Of a stretch of 5,185 nucleotides of DNA, positions 1 to 5,185 are shown one piece after another. The DNA is taken from contig JAIRSR010000208.1 in assembly GCA_031255355.1 (NCBI GenBank), positions 1 through 5,185 on the forward strand, in the 5' to 3' direction. The notes beneath the pieces are model-generated. The model searched no databases and was not told the origin of the DNA. It saw nothing but the letters and a program-made list of their open reading frames with translations. Every line of letters starts with the position of its first letter. The first letter of the stretch is position 1. The stretch is from Clostridiales bacterium. GTDB taxonomy: Bacteria > Bacillota > Clostridia > Monoglobales > Firm-18. A program made the translations under genes and the position numbers.

Positions 1-249
1 GCCAATCGCAACAAAACTGATAAAGCCGTTGCTGTCAATCCGCTTCACCATAAGCCCGATTTCGTCCATATGCGCTTCTATCATGATTTTCTTTTTTTTG
101 CCCGCGCCTATGATCCCCGCCACATTGCCGAGCGCGTCCGTTTCCGTCCGCTCACATACGGTATCAAACAACGCCCTAATCTGCCGCGCCGCGTCAAATT
201 CAAAGCCGGATACGCCCTCTAAGGCGCATAAACGCGTCAACTGTTCCAT
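1..249 (-). CDS. M42-family metallo-aminopeptidase, N-terminal part (cut by window edge)
   Basis: Partial gene: the first 83 codons are present and the rest lies beyond the left edge. The protein begins MEQLTRLCALEGVSGFE, the usual opening of M42 peptidases (CelM/FrvX/YsdC type, glutamyl or deblocking aminopeptidases). Residues 59-65 read AHMDEIG, the family's first metal-ligand motif, with His60 and Asp62 as expected ligands. The other metal ligands and the catalytic glutamate are outside the window. Family members are usually about 340-360 residues, cytoplasmic, often form large tetrahedral assemblies, and remove N-terminal residues from peptides. The start is the ATG at 247-249. It is preceded by a purine-rich SD (AGGGGG then ACGGAA) that overlaps the murD stop codon, with only 10 nt between the genes, so co-transcription and perhaps translational coupling are likely. 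An eight-T run on the plus strand (92-99) falls in the Lys51-54 codons. The family call is secure; substrate specificity cannot be read from this fragment. Confidence 0.88.
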   Translation of the reverse strand, partial: MEQLTRLCALEGVSGFEFDAARQIRALFDTVCERTETDALGNVAGIIGAGKKKKIMIEAHMDEIGLMVKRIDSNGFISFVAIG

Positions 250-259
250 TTCCGTCCCC

Positions 260-1612
260 CTACAACTCATTTACCAAAGATTTATACAGCAAACCGCGCT
301 CCTCAAAGTTTTTGAACATATCAAAACTCGCGCAGGCGGGGGATAGCATCACCACATCGCCAGACCGCGCGGCGGCGGCGGCCTTGCTTACCGCGTCGCT
401 CAAATCACGCGCGGAAATTATCGGCGGCTTTTCCCCCGGCGCGTTTTCCACTGCGGCTTTGATTTTCTCCGCTGTCGCGCCCAGCAGGATGACCGCCTTG
501 GCGCGTTTCACTAAATCCTCACCGAAAGCGTCAAACGGAATTTTCTTATCGTACCCGCCCGCGATGAGGATAATTTTTTGGTCAAAGGCGTAAAGCCCCG
601 CCCGCGCCCGCGTGGGACTGCTCGCGATCGAGTCGTTGTAATACCGCACGCCGTCCTTTTCGCGGACAAATTCAATGCGATGCTCCACGCCGCCGAACGT
701 TTCCGCAACGCGCGTAATCGCGGAACTGTCTACCCTTCCCCAAACCGCCGCGATTGCCGCCATGTAATTTTCAACGTTATGCTCCCCCGGAAGCCGTATA
801 TCGCCGCGCCGCAGTACGGCATGGCCGCGCATATAAATCACGCCGTCCTCGATATGCACCCCCTCGGCGGCGGTTTTGCCAAAGGGGATTACAGTACCCC
901 GCGCCTTTGCCGCGAAAGATTTTGTGATTTCATTGTCAAAATTCAGCGCGAGTATGCCGTCCGCGTCTTGATACTGAAATATTTTCTCTTTCGCGCCGAT
1001 ATATTCCTCCATAGATTTGTGTACGTCAAGGTGATTGGGGGAAACGTTCGTAATCACCGCCGTATGCGGGCTTTGCGTCATCGTGTGCAGTTGAAAACTG
1101 CTCAGTTCCAAAATAATTTTATCGTCCTTGCCGATACGCGCGATTTCGCTAAGCAGCGGCTTGCCGATATTACCACCCAGACGGCATTGGTACCCCGCCG
1201 CTTTCAGCATTTCATAAATCAGCGTTGTGGTCGTCGTCTTGCCGTCGCTGCCCGTAACGGCGATAATCTCCGCAGGGCATAGTTGGAAAAACATTTCCAT
1301 TTCAGACGTAATGACCGCGCCGTGTTCCTTTGCCCGCACCAGCGGCGGCGCGTCGATCCTCATGCCCGGTGTTTTGAAAATAATATCCTCCGTCATGCCG
1401 TCGAGGTAACCGCCGCCGAGGATAAGTTTTACGCCTAATCCCTCTAACACGTCAGCAACCCCGCCCAACTGCGCGGCGGTTTTTTGATCCCGCGCCGTCA
1501 CATACGCGCCCATATCGGCAAGCAACCGAATCAGCGGCGTGTTGCTTACGCCGATTCCCACAACCGCTATGTTTTTTTTGTTGACGTATGTTTTGAACTG
1601 TTCCAACGTCAT
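260..1612 (-). CDS. murD: UDP-N-acetylmuramoyl-L-alanine--D-glutamate ligase MurD
   Basis: Complete 450-residue MurD, a normal length for the family. It is a cytoplasmic ATP-dependent ligase that adds D-glutamate to UDP-MurNAc-L-Ala in peptidoglycan precursor synthesis. An N-terminal Rossmann-like domain (about 16-100, with VVGIGVSN near the start) binds the UDP moiety. The P-loop is at 120-127 (TGSDGKTT), with Asp where many Mur ligases have Asn. ELSSFQL (169-175) and NVSPNHLDVH (189-198, His194) follow. Lys208 in the GAK motif aligns by position with the carbamylated lysine of E. coli MurD. LPGEHNVENYMAA (274-286) precedes the C-terminal domain, which has EHRIEFV (310-316), YYNDSIASSP (324-333), AGGYDKKIPF (351-360) and LSPACASFDMF (423-433). 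The ATG at 1612 has GGGTGA at 1620-1625, seven nt upstream, and the N-terminus matches clostridial MurD. The gene lies 106 nt after ispH-rpsA and 10 nt before the peptidase gene. A run of eight A (coding strand) occurs at codons 11-14. Confidence 0.97.
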   Translation of the reverse strand: MTLEQFKTYVNKKNIAVVGIGVSNTPLIRLLADMGAYVTARDQKTAAQLGGVADVLEGLGVKLILGGGYLDGMTEDIIFKTPGMRIDAPPLVRAKEHGAVITSEMEMFFQLCPAEIIAVTGSDGKTTTTTLIYEMLKAAGYQCRLGGNIGKPLLSEIARIGKDDKIILELSSFQLHTMTQSPHTAVITNVSPNHLDVHKSMEEYIGAKEKIFQYQDADGILALNFDNEITKSFAAKARGTVIPFGKTAAEGVHIEDGVIYMRGHAVLRRGDIRLPGEHNVENYMAAIAAVWGRVDSSAITRVAETFGGVEHRIEFVREKDGVRYYNDSIASSPTRARAGLYAFDQKIILIAGGYDKKIPFDAFGEDLVKRAKAVILLGATAEKIKAAVENAPGEKPPIISARDLSDAVSKAAAAARSGDVVMLSPACASFDMFKNFEERGLLYKSLVNEL

Positions 1613-1628
1613 ATTACAATCACCCGAT

Positions 1629-1661
1629 TTCTAACCGCCTGTAGCACGGCAATTCTAACCG
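1629..1661 (-). repeat. Short direct repeat CGGTTAGAA x2 upstream of murD
   Basis: The minus strand carries CGGTTAGAA at 1653-1661 and again at 1629-1637, 24 bp apart, between the hairpin and the murD SD. The first copy contains TAGAAT, one base from a sigma-A -10 box, but no convincing -35 lies 16-18 bp upstream. It may be a chance duplication or a weak regulatory element. Confidence 0.3.
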
Positions 1662-1668
1662 TTCCGCA

Positions 1669-1696
1669 ACGAAAGCACCTCGACGGGTGCTTTCGT
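1669..1696 (-). terminator. Perfect hairpin after ispH-rpsA without a U-tract
   Basis: An 11-bp inverted repeat (1669-1679 with 1686-1696; core GAAAGCACC / GGTGCTTTC) encloses a 6-nt loop. It starts about 22 nt after the ispH-rpsA stop codon, the usual place for an intrinsic terminator. However, the minus-strand sequence after the stem is TGCGGAACGG, with no T-run. The plus strand also lacks an immediate T-run and has no gene ending here. It could be a weak or factor-assisted terminator, an mRNA 3'-end stabiliser, or a processing site that sets murD level relative to S1. The hairpin is certain in sequence; its function is inferred. Confidence 0.5.
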
Positions 1697-1718
1697 GTGA
1701 TATACAACTTACTTCGTT

Positions 1719-3767
1719 TTATTCGCCGTCCGTTGTTTCTTCCTCCACAGCGGGAGTCTCCTCCGCAACAGGCTCCTCCACAGCGGGAACTTCCTCCGCA
1801 ACAGGTTCCTCCACAGCGGGAGTTTCCTCCGCAACAGGTTCCTCAACCGCCGCAACCTCCGCATCCTCCGGCTCTAACAACGCGCGGATACTTAGGCTGA
1901 TTTTTTTGTTTTCCCAATCCACGGCGGTGATTTTCACTTGCACTTCCTGCCCTACGGAAAGTACGCTGGAGGGCTTTAGGATGCGTTCCACAGCGATTTG
2001 AGAAATGTGAATCAGTCCGTCCACCGACGGTAACAACTCCGCGAACGCGCCGAACGCGACCAACCGCACGATTTTAGCGGTAACAATATCCCCTTGGTTG
2101 AAAGTTTCCCGCGCCTTGATCCACGGATTTTCGCCCTTTAACTTATAGCCGAGGGAGATTTTGTTTTTTTCTTGATCCAACGCCAAAATATAGACGCCCA
2201 CGGAATCGCCGACGTTGAGTACTTCCGAGGGGTGCTTGATTTTACCCCATGAAAGTTCAGAGATATGTACCAAGCCGTCAACGCCGCCAATATCAACGAA
2301 CGCGCCGAAATCAGTCAACGATTTCACCACGCCGTCATATTCCTTGCCCACTTCAGCCGCAGACCAGAACGCGTCCGTTTGCTGTTTTTTGATTTCCGCC
2401 GCTACGGACTTGATAGAACCGATGATTTTCCTCTTGCGGGGATTGATTTCAATCACCCTAAAGTTGACCTCTTGTCCGACAAGCGTGCTTAAATCCTGTA
2501 GATACCGTATGCTTGCCTGTGACGCGGGGACGAACACCCTAATTTCATTGCACAGCACAATCACGCCGCCGTTGACCGCCTCGACAACCTTTCCGGTCAA
2601 AATCTCGCGCGATTCCAAGGCTTCCTCTAACTTCTTTTTCCCCGCGATCGCCGAAAGTTTGCGAACGGAAAGCCCGACAGTCCCCTCGATGTCACTCACG
2701 CGGTAGACAAACGCTTCGATTTCACTTCCGACCGCAAAGACGTCCCCGGGCGCGACGTCAGGAGCGAGAACAAGTTGGTCGAGCGGAATCACACCATCCG
2801 CCTTAAAGCCTATATCGACATAGACTTCGGTGGGTGTGACGCGTATGACGGTTCCTTTCACTATATCTCCAGTTTTCGGATTTACCAATGATTTGTCGAG
2901 TTGTTCCGCAAAACTAAGTTCGCTTACCTGTGTTTCTTCTGACATAATACTAATGACCTCCTTAATAATCCATTCGGGTGTTGAAGCGCCGGCTGTCACA
3001 CCCGAAACGCATCTATCAAAAACTGACTTAGGCAGTTCTGACGCCGTTTCAATATGGTAGGTTTCCGCAAGGCAACCTTTGCAGATGTCGAACAGTTTCT
3101 TTGTGTTGGAACTGTGACGCCCTCCGACGACTACCATACAATCCGACCGCGCGGCAATTTCCCTTGCCTCTCTTTGCCGTTCGTCGGTCGCACTGCATAT
3201 TGTATCAAATAATAGTACCTCTTTGCAAGATGTTTTTGTAAATTTTTTAATTTTTTCCCAAATTTCTTTTCTCGCGGTCGTCTGCGCGACAACGCAAGCC
3301 TTGCCGGAAAGGGACAAATTTTCAAATTCCGTCAGCGTCCGCGCGATTGCGGCGGTATAGCCGCACCAACCGTTGATGCCTTGTACCTCGGGGTGACTTT
3401 CATCGCCGAAGATAATCATCTGATACCCTTTATTATGGTATTCCCGCGCGATTTTATGTATCTTTTTGACAAAAGGGCAGGTCGCGTCCGCATAATGAAT
3501 CTTTCTTGCTTGCAACTCGCCGTAAATTTCCGGCGCGACGCCGTGTGTCCTGATAATGACTGTCGCGTCGGGCGGCGCGTCCGCGACGCGGTCGATTCCG
3601 CTAACGCCGACTTCCCTTAGCCGCGCGGTCACTTGACTGTTATGAATCAGCGGCCCAAGCGTATATACCCGCTTGTTTCCCGCGTTTTCCGCGATTTTGT
3701 ACGCCATATCGACGGCGCGTTTCACGCCGAAGCAAAAACCGGCGCTTTTTGCCAACAGGATTTTCAT
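1719..3767 (-). CDS. ispH-rpsA: Fused IspH (HMBPP reductase) and ribosomal protein S1
   Basis: One 682-residue frame joins two proteins. Residues 1-275 are a full IspH, the last MEP-pathway enzyme. It reduces HMBPP to IPP and DMAPP through a [4Fe-4S] cluster. Cluster cysteines are Cys12 (GFCFGV), Cys97 (DATCPFVKK) and Cys191 (TICSAT). Active-site residues His42, His75 (RTHGV), His125/Glu127 (HPEVQG), the SSN at 219-221 and the GASTPEW end motif (260-266) are all present, so it should be active. Residues 276-682 are S1: four OB-fold domains at about 299-370, 388-455, 473-543 and 558-630. Domains 3 and 4 are the most canonical (FGAFVDIGGVDGLVHIS; FGAF...GLIHIS). A 52-residue acidic tail without Lys or Arg follows. 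IspH-S1 fusions are known in Clostridia, so the fusion is not a sequencing artefact. The ATG at 3767 lies 3 nt after the plsC stop codon and has AGAGGA (3775-3780) seven nt upstream. S1 binds mRNA on the 30S subunit in Proteobacteria; its importance in Firmicutes is less clear. Confidence 0.97.
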   Translation of the reverse strand: MKILLAKSAGFCFGVKRAVDMAYKIAENAGNKRVYTLGPLIHNSQVTARLREVGVSGIDRVADAPPDATVIIRTHGVAPEIYGELQARKIHYADATCPFVKKIHKIAREYHNKGYQMIIFGDESHPEVQGINGWCGYTAAIARTLTEFENLSLSGKACVVAQTTARKEIWEKIKKFTKTSCKEVLLFDTICSATDERQREAREIAARSDCMVVVGGRHSSNTKKLFDICKGCLAETYHIETASELPKSVFDRCVSGVTAGASTPEWIIKEVISIMSEETQVSELSFAEQLDKSLVNPKTGDIVKGTVIRVTPTEVYVDIGFKADGVIPLDQLVLAPDVAPGDVFAVGSEIEAFVYRVSDIEGTVGLSVRKLSAIAGKKKLEEALESREILTGKVVEAVNGGVIVLCNEIRVFVPASQASIRYLQDLSTLVGQEVNFRVIEINPRKRKIIGSIKSVAAEIKKQQTDAFWSAAEVGKEYDGVVKSLTDFGAFVDIGGVDGLVHISELSWGKIKHPSEVLNVGDSVGVYILALDQEKNKISLGYKLKGENPWIKARETFNQGDIVTAKIVRLVAFGAFAELLPSVDGLIHISQIAVERILKPSSVLSVGQEVQVKITAVDWENKKISLSIRALLEPEDAEVAAVEEPVAEETPAVEEPVAEEVPAVEEPVAEETPAVEEETTDGE
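1737..1850 (-). repeat. 33-bp tandem repeat encoding the acidic S1 tail
   Basis: Three 33-bp units lie head to tail at 1818-1850, 1785-1817 and 1752-1784, with a 15-bp partial fourth at 1737-1751. They encode AVEEPVAEETP, AVEEPVAEEVP and AVEEPVAEETP, then AVEEE. Unit 2 differs from each neighbour by about four bases. The repeat keeps frame (33 = 11 codons), so copy-number change would lengthen or shorten the tail without breaking the protein. Acidic, proline-containing C-terminal tails occur in several bacterial S1 proteins. The product is expected to be disordered. Confidence 0.93.
2943..2963 (-). promoter_or_regulatory. Internal Shine-Dalgarno and ATG at the IspH/S1 junction
   Basis: Inside ispH-rpsA, the codons for Lys269-Glu270-Val271 read AAGGAGGTC (SD core AAGGAGG at 2957-2963), close to the perfect anti-SD complement. 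It is followed after 11 nt by an in-frame ATG at 2943-2945 (Met275). Translation from there would begin MSEETQVSEL, like a free-standing Firmicutes S1 N-terminus, and give a 408-residue S1 with all four domains. IspH is essentially complete before this point. The spacing is slightly longer than ideal. Part of the match may be forced by the conserved end of IspH (WIIKEV), so internal initiation is plausible but unproven. Confidence 0.5.
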
Positions 3768-3770
3768 CTG

Positions 3771-4361
3771 CTATTCCTCTGCCAATTTGTATATATTTTC
3801 CATAAGCGCGACGCTCAAACGGTGCAGTTCCTCCCGGGGAGGCGGGTTGCCGTAGTACGCGCCGTAGGTTACGGGCTCTCCGAATATGATTTTTATGCCG
3901 CGAAACGGCCGATATGCCCCCGCGATCATGACGGGCAGTATGGGTACTTGTCCCTTTACCGCGAGCGTGACCGCCCCCGCCTTTACCGCGCCGATTCCCG
4001 CCGAACGCCGCGTCCCCTCCGGGAACACCAACACCGCCTCGTTATTTTTCAACAGCGATATGACGGTTTTGAGGGTACTCGGCTCAAAGCCGCCCCGCGT
4101 AATGGGAATCGCGCCAAGCCCGGTGAGCGCCCATTTGGAAAACGCGGCGGCAAATAACTCCCGCTTCGCGAGAAACCTCGTTTTCCGCGGCAAAAACGCG
4201 CCAATGACAAGGGGGTCGAAATTGCTTTTATGGTTCGCGGCGACAATAAAGCCGCCGGATTTCGGCACATTTTCCGCGCCGTACACCCGCGCGCGGAACA
4301 GTAACTTAAAAAACACCCGAAGCAACGGCACAACAGCCGCGTATACTACCTTGAAAAACAA
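3771..4361 (-). CDS. plsC: 1-acyl-sn-glycerol-3-phosphate acyltransferase PlsC
   Basis: A 196-residue PlsC/LPLAT-family protein, typical of short Firmicutes forms. It acylates lysophosphatidic acid to phosphatidic acid, the precursor of membrane phospholipids, at the inner face of the membrane. All family blocks are present: NHKSNFD at 43-49 (HX4D, catalytic His44 and Asp49), GAIPITRG at 83-90 (Arg89), FPEGTRR at 113-119 (substrate phosphate binding), and VPILPVMIAG at 139-148. A hydrophobic N-terminus (about 1-22) fits membrane association. The start is TTG at 4359-4361, inside the end of cmk (16-nt overlap). It is supported by AAAGGAG at 4370-4376 eight nt upstream, and no ATG or GTG in this frame lies nearby. 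The gene ends 3 nt before ispH-rpsA, and its last codons carry that gene's SD. The family is certain; acyl-donor type (ACP or CoA) and position specificity are assumed from family and context. Confidence 0.95.
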   Translation of the reverse strand: MFFKVVYAAVVPLLRVFFKLLFRARVYGAENVPKSGGFIVAANHKSNFDPLVIGAFLPRKTRFLAKRELFAAAFSKWALTGLGAIPITRGGFEPSTLKTVISLLKNNEAVLVFPEGTRRSAGIGAVKAGAVTLAVKGQVPILPVMIAGAYRPFRGIKIIFGEPVTYGAYYGNPPPREELHRLSVALMENIYKLAEE

Positions 4362-5032
4362 CGCAACCGCTCCTTTATCGTGCCAATCAGCAAATCAACG
4401 GACTGCTCCAAGGAATTTCCCGTTGTGTCAATCACCATTGCGCCGTCGGCGATTTTCAGCGGCGCGAAATCACGCGCGGAATCGTTTTTGTCCCTGTATT
4501 CCATATCAGACCGGACTTCGTCCAGGCTTACCTGTATCCCTTTTTCGGAAAGTTCGTCATGCCGCCGCTTTGCCCTGTCCTCCACGGACGCGGTGAGGAA
4601 AATTTTAACCTCCGCGTCGGGCAAAACATAACTGCCGATGTCCCTGCCGTCCATGACGATGTTGTCCTTTTCGGCAAGCCGCCGCTGGAGTGCCACGAGT
4701 TTCAGCCGAACTTCGGGAATCGCGGAAACGTCCGACGCGGCAATGGACACTTCGGGTGTTCTAAGTTCCGCCGTAACATCCTCGCCGTCAAGATAGACGA
4801 GTTGACCGTCCCCGCCGTGCTTGATGTCAATGGCAACGCCGTCCATAAGCGAAATCACTGCGGCGTGATTGTTTTTGGTGTCTATCCCCGCCCGGAGTGC
4901 CTTTAGCCCTACCGCGCGGTACATTGCCCCCGTGTCTATGTAAACAAACCCAAGTTCTTTCGCGGCTATTTTGGAAATCGTGCTTTTCCCCGCGCCGGCG
5001 GGCCCGTCGATCACAATTCGTATGTTTTTCAT
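4346..5032 (-). CDS. cmk: Cytidylate kinase (CMP/dCMP kinase)
   Basis: Complete 228-residue cytidylate kinase, almost the same length as E. coli Cmk. This cytosolic enzyme phosphorylates CMP and dCMP with ATP, recycling CMP from RNA turnover and phospholipid synthesis. The P-loop GPAGAGKST is at 10-18. YIDTGAMYRA (31-40) and DGRDIGS (128-134) form the CMP site. RAKRR (153-157) is the LID arginine cluster. The C-terminal signature runs from Arg180 through DSARD (184-188), PLKIADGA and IDTTG. The ATG at 5030-5032 has AGGTGA at 5037-5042, four nt upstream, and MKNIRIVIDGPAG is a standard Cmk N-terminus. It is the first gene after the promoter and overlaps plsC by 16 nt. A cmk gene next to an S1 gene is common in both Proteobacteria and Firmicutes. 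Confidence 0.97.
   Translation of the reverse strand: MKNIRIVIDGPAGAGKSTISKIAAKELGFVYIDTGAMYRAVGLKALRAGIDTKNNHAAVISLMDGVAIDIKHGGDGQLVYLDGEDVTAELRTPEVSIAASDVSAIPEVRLKLVALQRRLAEKDNIVMDGRDIGSYVLPDAEVKIFLTASVEDRAKRRHDELSEKGIQVSLDEVRSDMEYRDKNDSARDFAPLKIADGAMVIDTTGNSLEQSVDLLIGTIKERLRCFSR
4359..4376 (-). promoter_or_regulatory. SD and TTG start of plsC within cmk
   Basis: AAAGGAG (4370-4376) lies eight nt before TTG (4359-4361). Both sit within the last codons of cmk, whose stop codon is at 4346-4348. The strong SD and the lack of another start codon in this frame decide the start. The 16-nt overlap suggests coupled translation, with the weaker start codon relying on ribosomes finishing cmk. Confidence 0.8.
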
Positions 5033-5148
5033 TTGTTCACCTGCCGTCGCTTATTCGCAAATCTAACGCGGTGTTATGGGGAATCCGCCGAAATACCGCC
5101 GCGCGGAGGAGTTCAGACAGACGTTTCCCCGCCTTGACTATTACGTTA
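5033..5148 (-). promoter_or_regulatory. GC-rich 5' leader of the cmk operon
   Basis: About 115 nt lie between the predicted transcription start and cmk. The leader contains complementary GGGGAA (5125-5130) and TTCCCC (5078-5083). Between them is a shorter pair, TCCGC (5103-5107) with GCGGA (5084-5088), giving a possible two-tier stem. There is no terminator-like U-run and no known riboswitch or T-box core that I recognise. The SD of cmk (5037-5042) lies outside the stem. A regulatory role is speculative. Confidence 0.35.
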
Positions 5149-5154
5149 CTATCT

Positions 5155-5183
5155 ATTATACACAAAATTTTTCGGTTTTACAA
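5155..5183 (-). promoter_or_regulatory. Sigma-A-type promoter of the cmk operon
   Basis: On the minus strand, TTGTAA (5178-5183, four of six matches to TTGACA) is separated by exactly 17 bp from TATAAT (5155-5160, perfect -10). The spacer is A/T-rich. Transcription should start near 5147-5149 and run toward cmk, leaving a leader of roughly 115 nt. All three minus-strand frames meet stops between the window edge and this point, so no upstream gene reads through. This is the best promoter in the window. Confidence 0.8.
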
Positions 5184-5185
5184 GA

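Noticed and set aside
578..1282. 234-codon plus-strand open frame antisense to murD
   Set aside because: murD on the other strand is complete, with all motifs. The antisense frame is Arg/His/Ala-rich with no recognisable domain, as expected from GC-rich antisense codons.
1737..1850. CRISPR-like array
   Set aside because: The units are contiguous 33-bp coding repeats with no distinct spacers, and they lie within an open frame.
1484..2001. Plus-strand frames with Pro/Gln-rich or Ser/Thr-rich repeats, resembling low-complexity surface proteins
   Set aside because: The repeats are the reverse complement of the 33-bp units coding the acidic S1 tail. There is no signal peptide or SD, and the S1 frame fully explains the tract.
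1719..3767. Frameshift or assembly error joining ispH and rpsA
   Set aside because: The frame is open throughout, both parts are intact, and IspH-S1 fusions are established in Clostridia.
3633..4596. Long plus-strand open frames (3633-4157 and 3886-4596) antisense to plsC, ispH and cmk
   Set aside because: They lie opposite well-supported genes, overlap each other, and show no domain or convincing SD.
5076..5185. Plus-strand open frame beginning MGNPPKYRRAEEF and still open at the right edge (36 codons)
   Set aside because: It has no good SD, overlaps the cmk leader and promoter on the opposite strand, and matches no family I know. More sequence to the right would settle whether it is a real divergent gene.

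Overview
The window holds five genes, all on the minus strand. In transcription order (right to left) they are cmk, plsC, a fused ispH-rpsA gene, murD, and the first 83 codons of an M42-family metallopeptidase cut by the left edge. The cmk-plsC-ispH-S1 order, the single-polypeptide IspH-S1 fusion, strong purine-rich Shine-Dalgarno (SD) sites and a sigma-A-type promoter all point to a low-GC-lineage Gram-positive of the Clostridia class. The base composition is moderately GC-rich, with many GCG and CGC codons, which would suit an Oscillospirales/Ruminococcaceae-like or uncultured relative. That placement is inference.

Layout: 5155-5183 carries a well-formed promoter (TTGTAA, 17-bp spacer, TATAAT). 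About 115 nt of GC-rich, potentially folded leader follows, then cmk (4346-5032). plsC (3771-4361) starts at a TTG inside the end of cmk, with a 16-nt overlap. ispH-rpsA (1719-3767) starts 3 nt after the plsC stop codon. It encodes a complete IspH, then four S1 RNA-binding domains and an acidic tail of 11-residue repeats. A 106-nt gap with a perfect 11-bp hairpin follows, then murD (260-1612). The M42 peptidase gene starts 10 nt after murD. No stretch longer than 300 bases lacks a gene.

The genes join nucleotide supply (CMP kinase), phospholipid synthesis (PlsC), isoprenoid supply for the undecaprenyl carrier (IspH), translation (S1) and peptidoglycan precursor synthesis (MurD). This is a growth-linked housekeeping operon. 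I found no mobile element, CRISPR array, RNA gene or defence system. The most interesting local signal is a near-consensus SD and ATG exactly at the IspH/S1 junction, which could let free S1 be translated from the fused gene. Next come the repeat-built acidic tail of S1 and the U-tract-less hairpin before murD.
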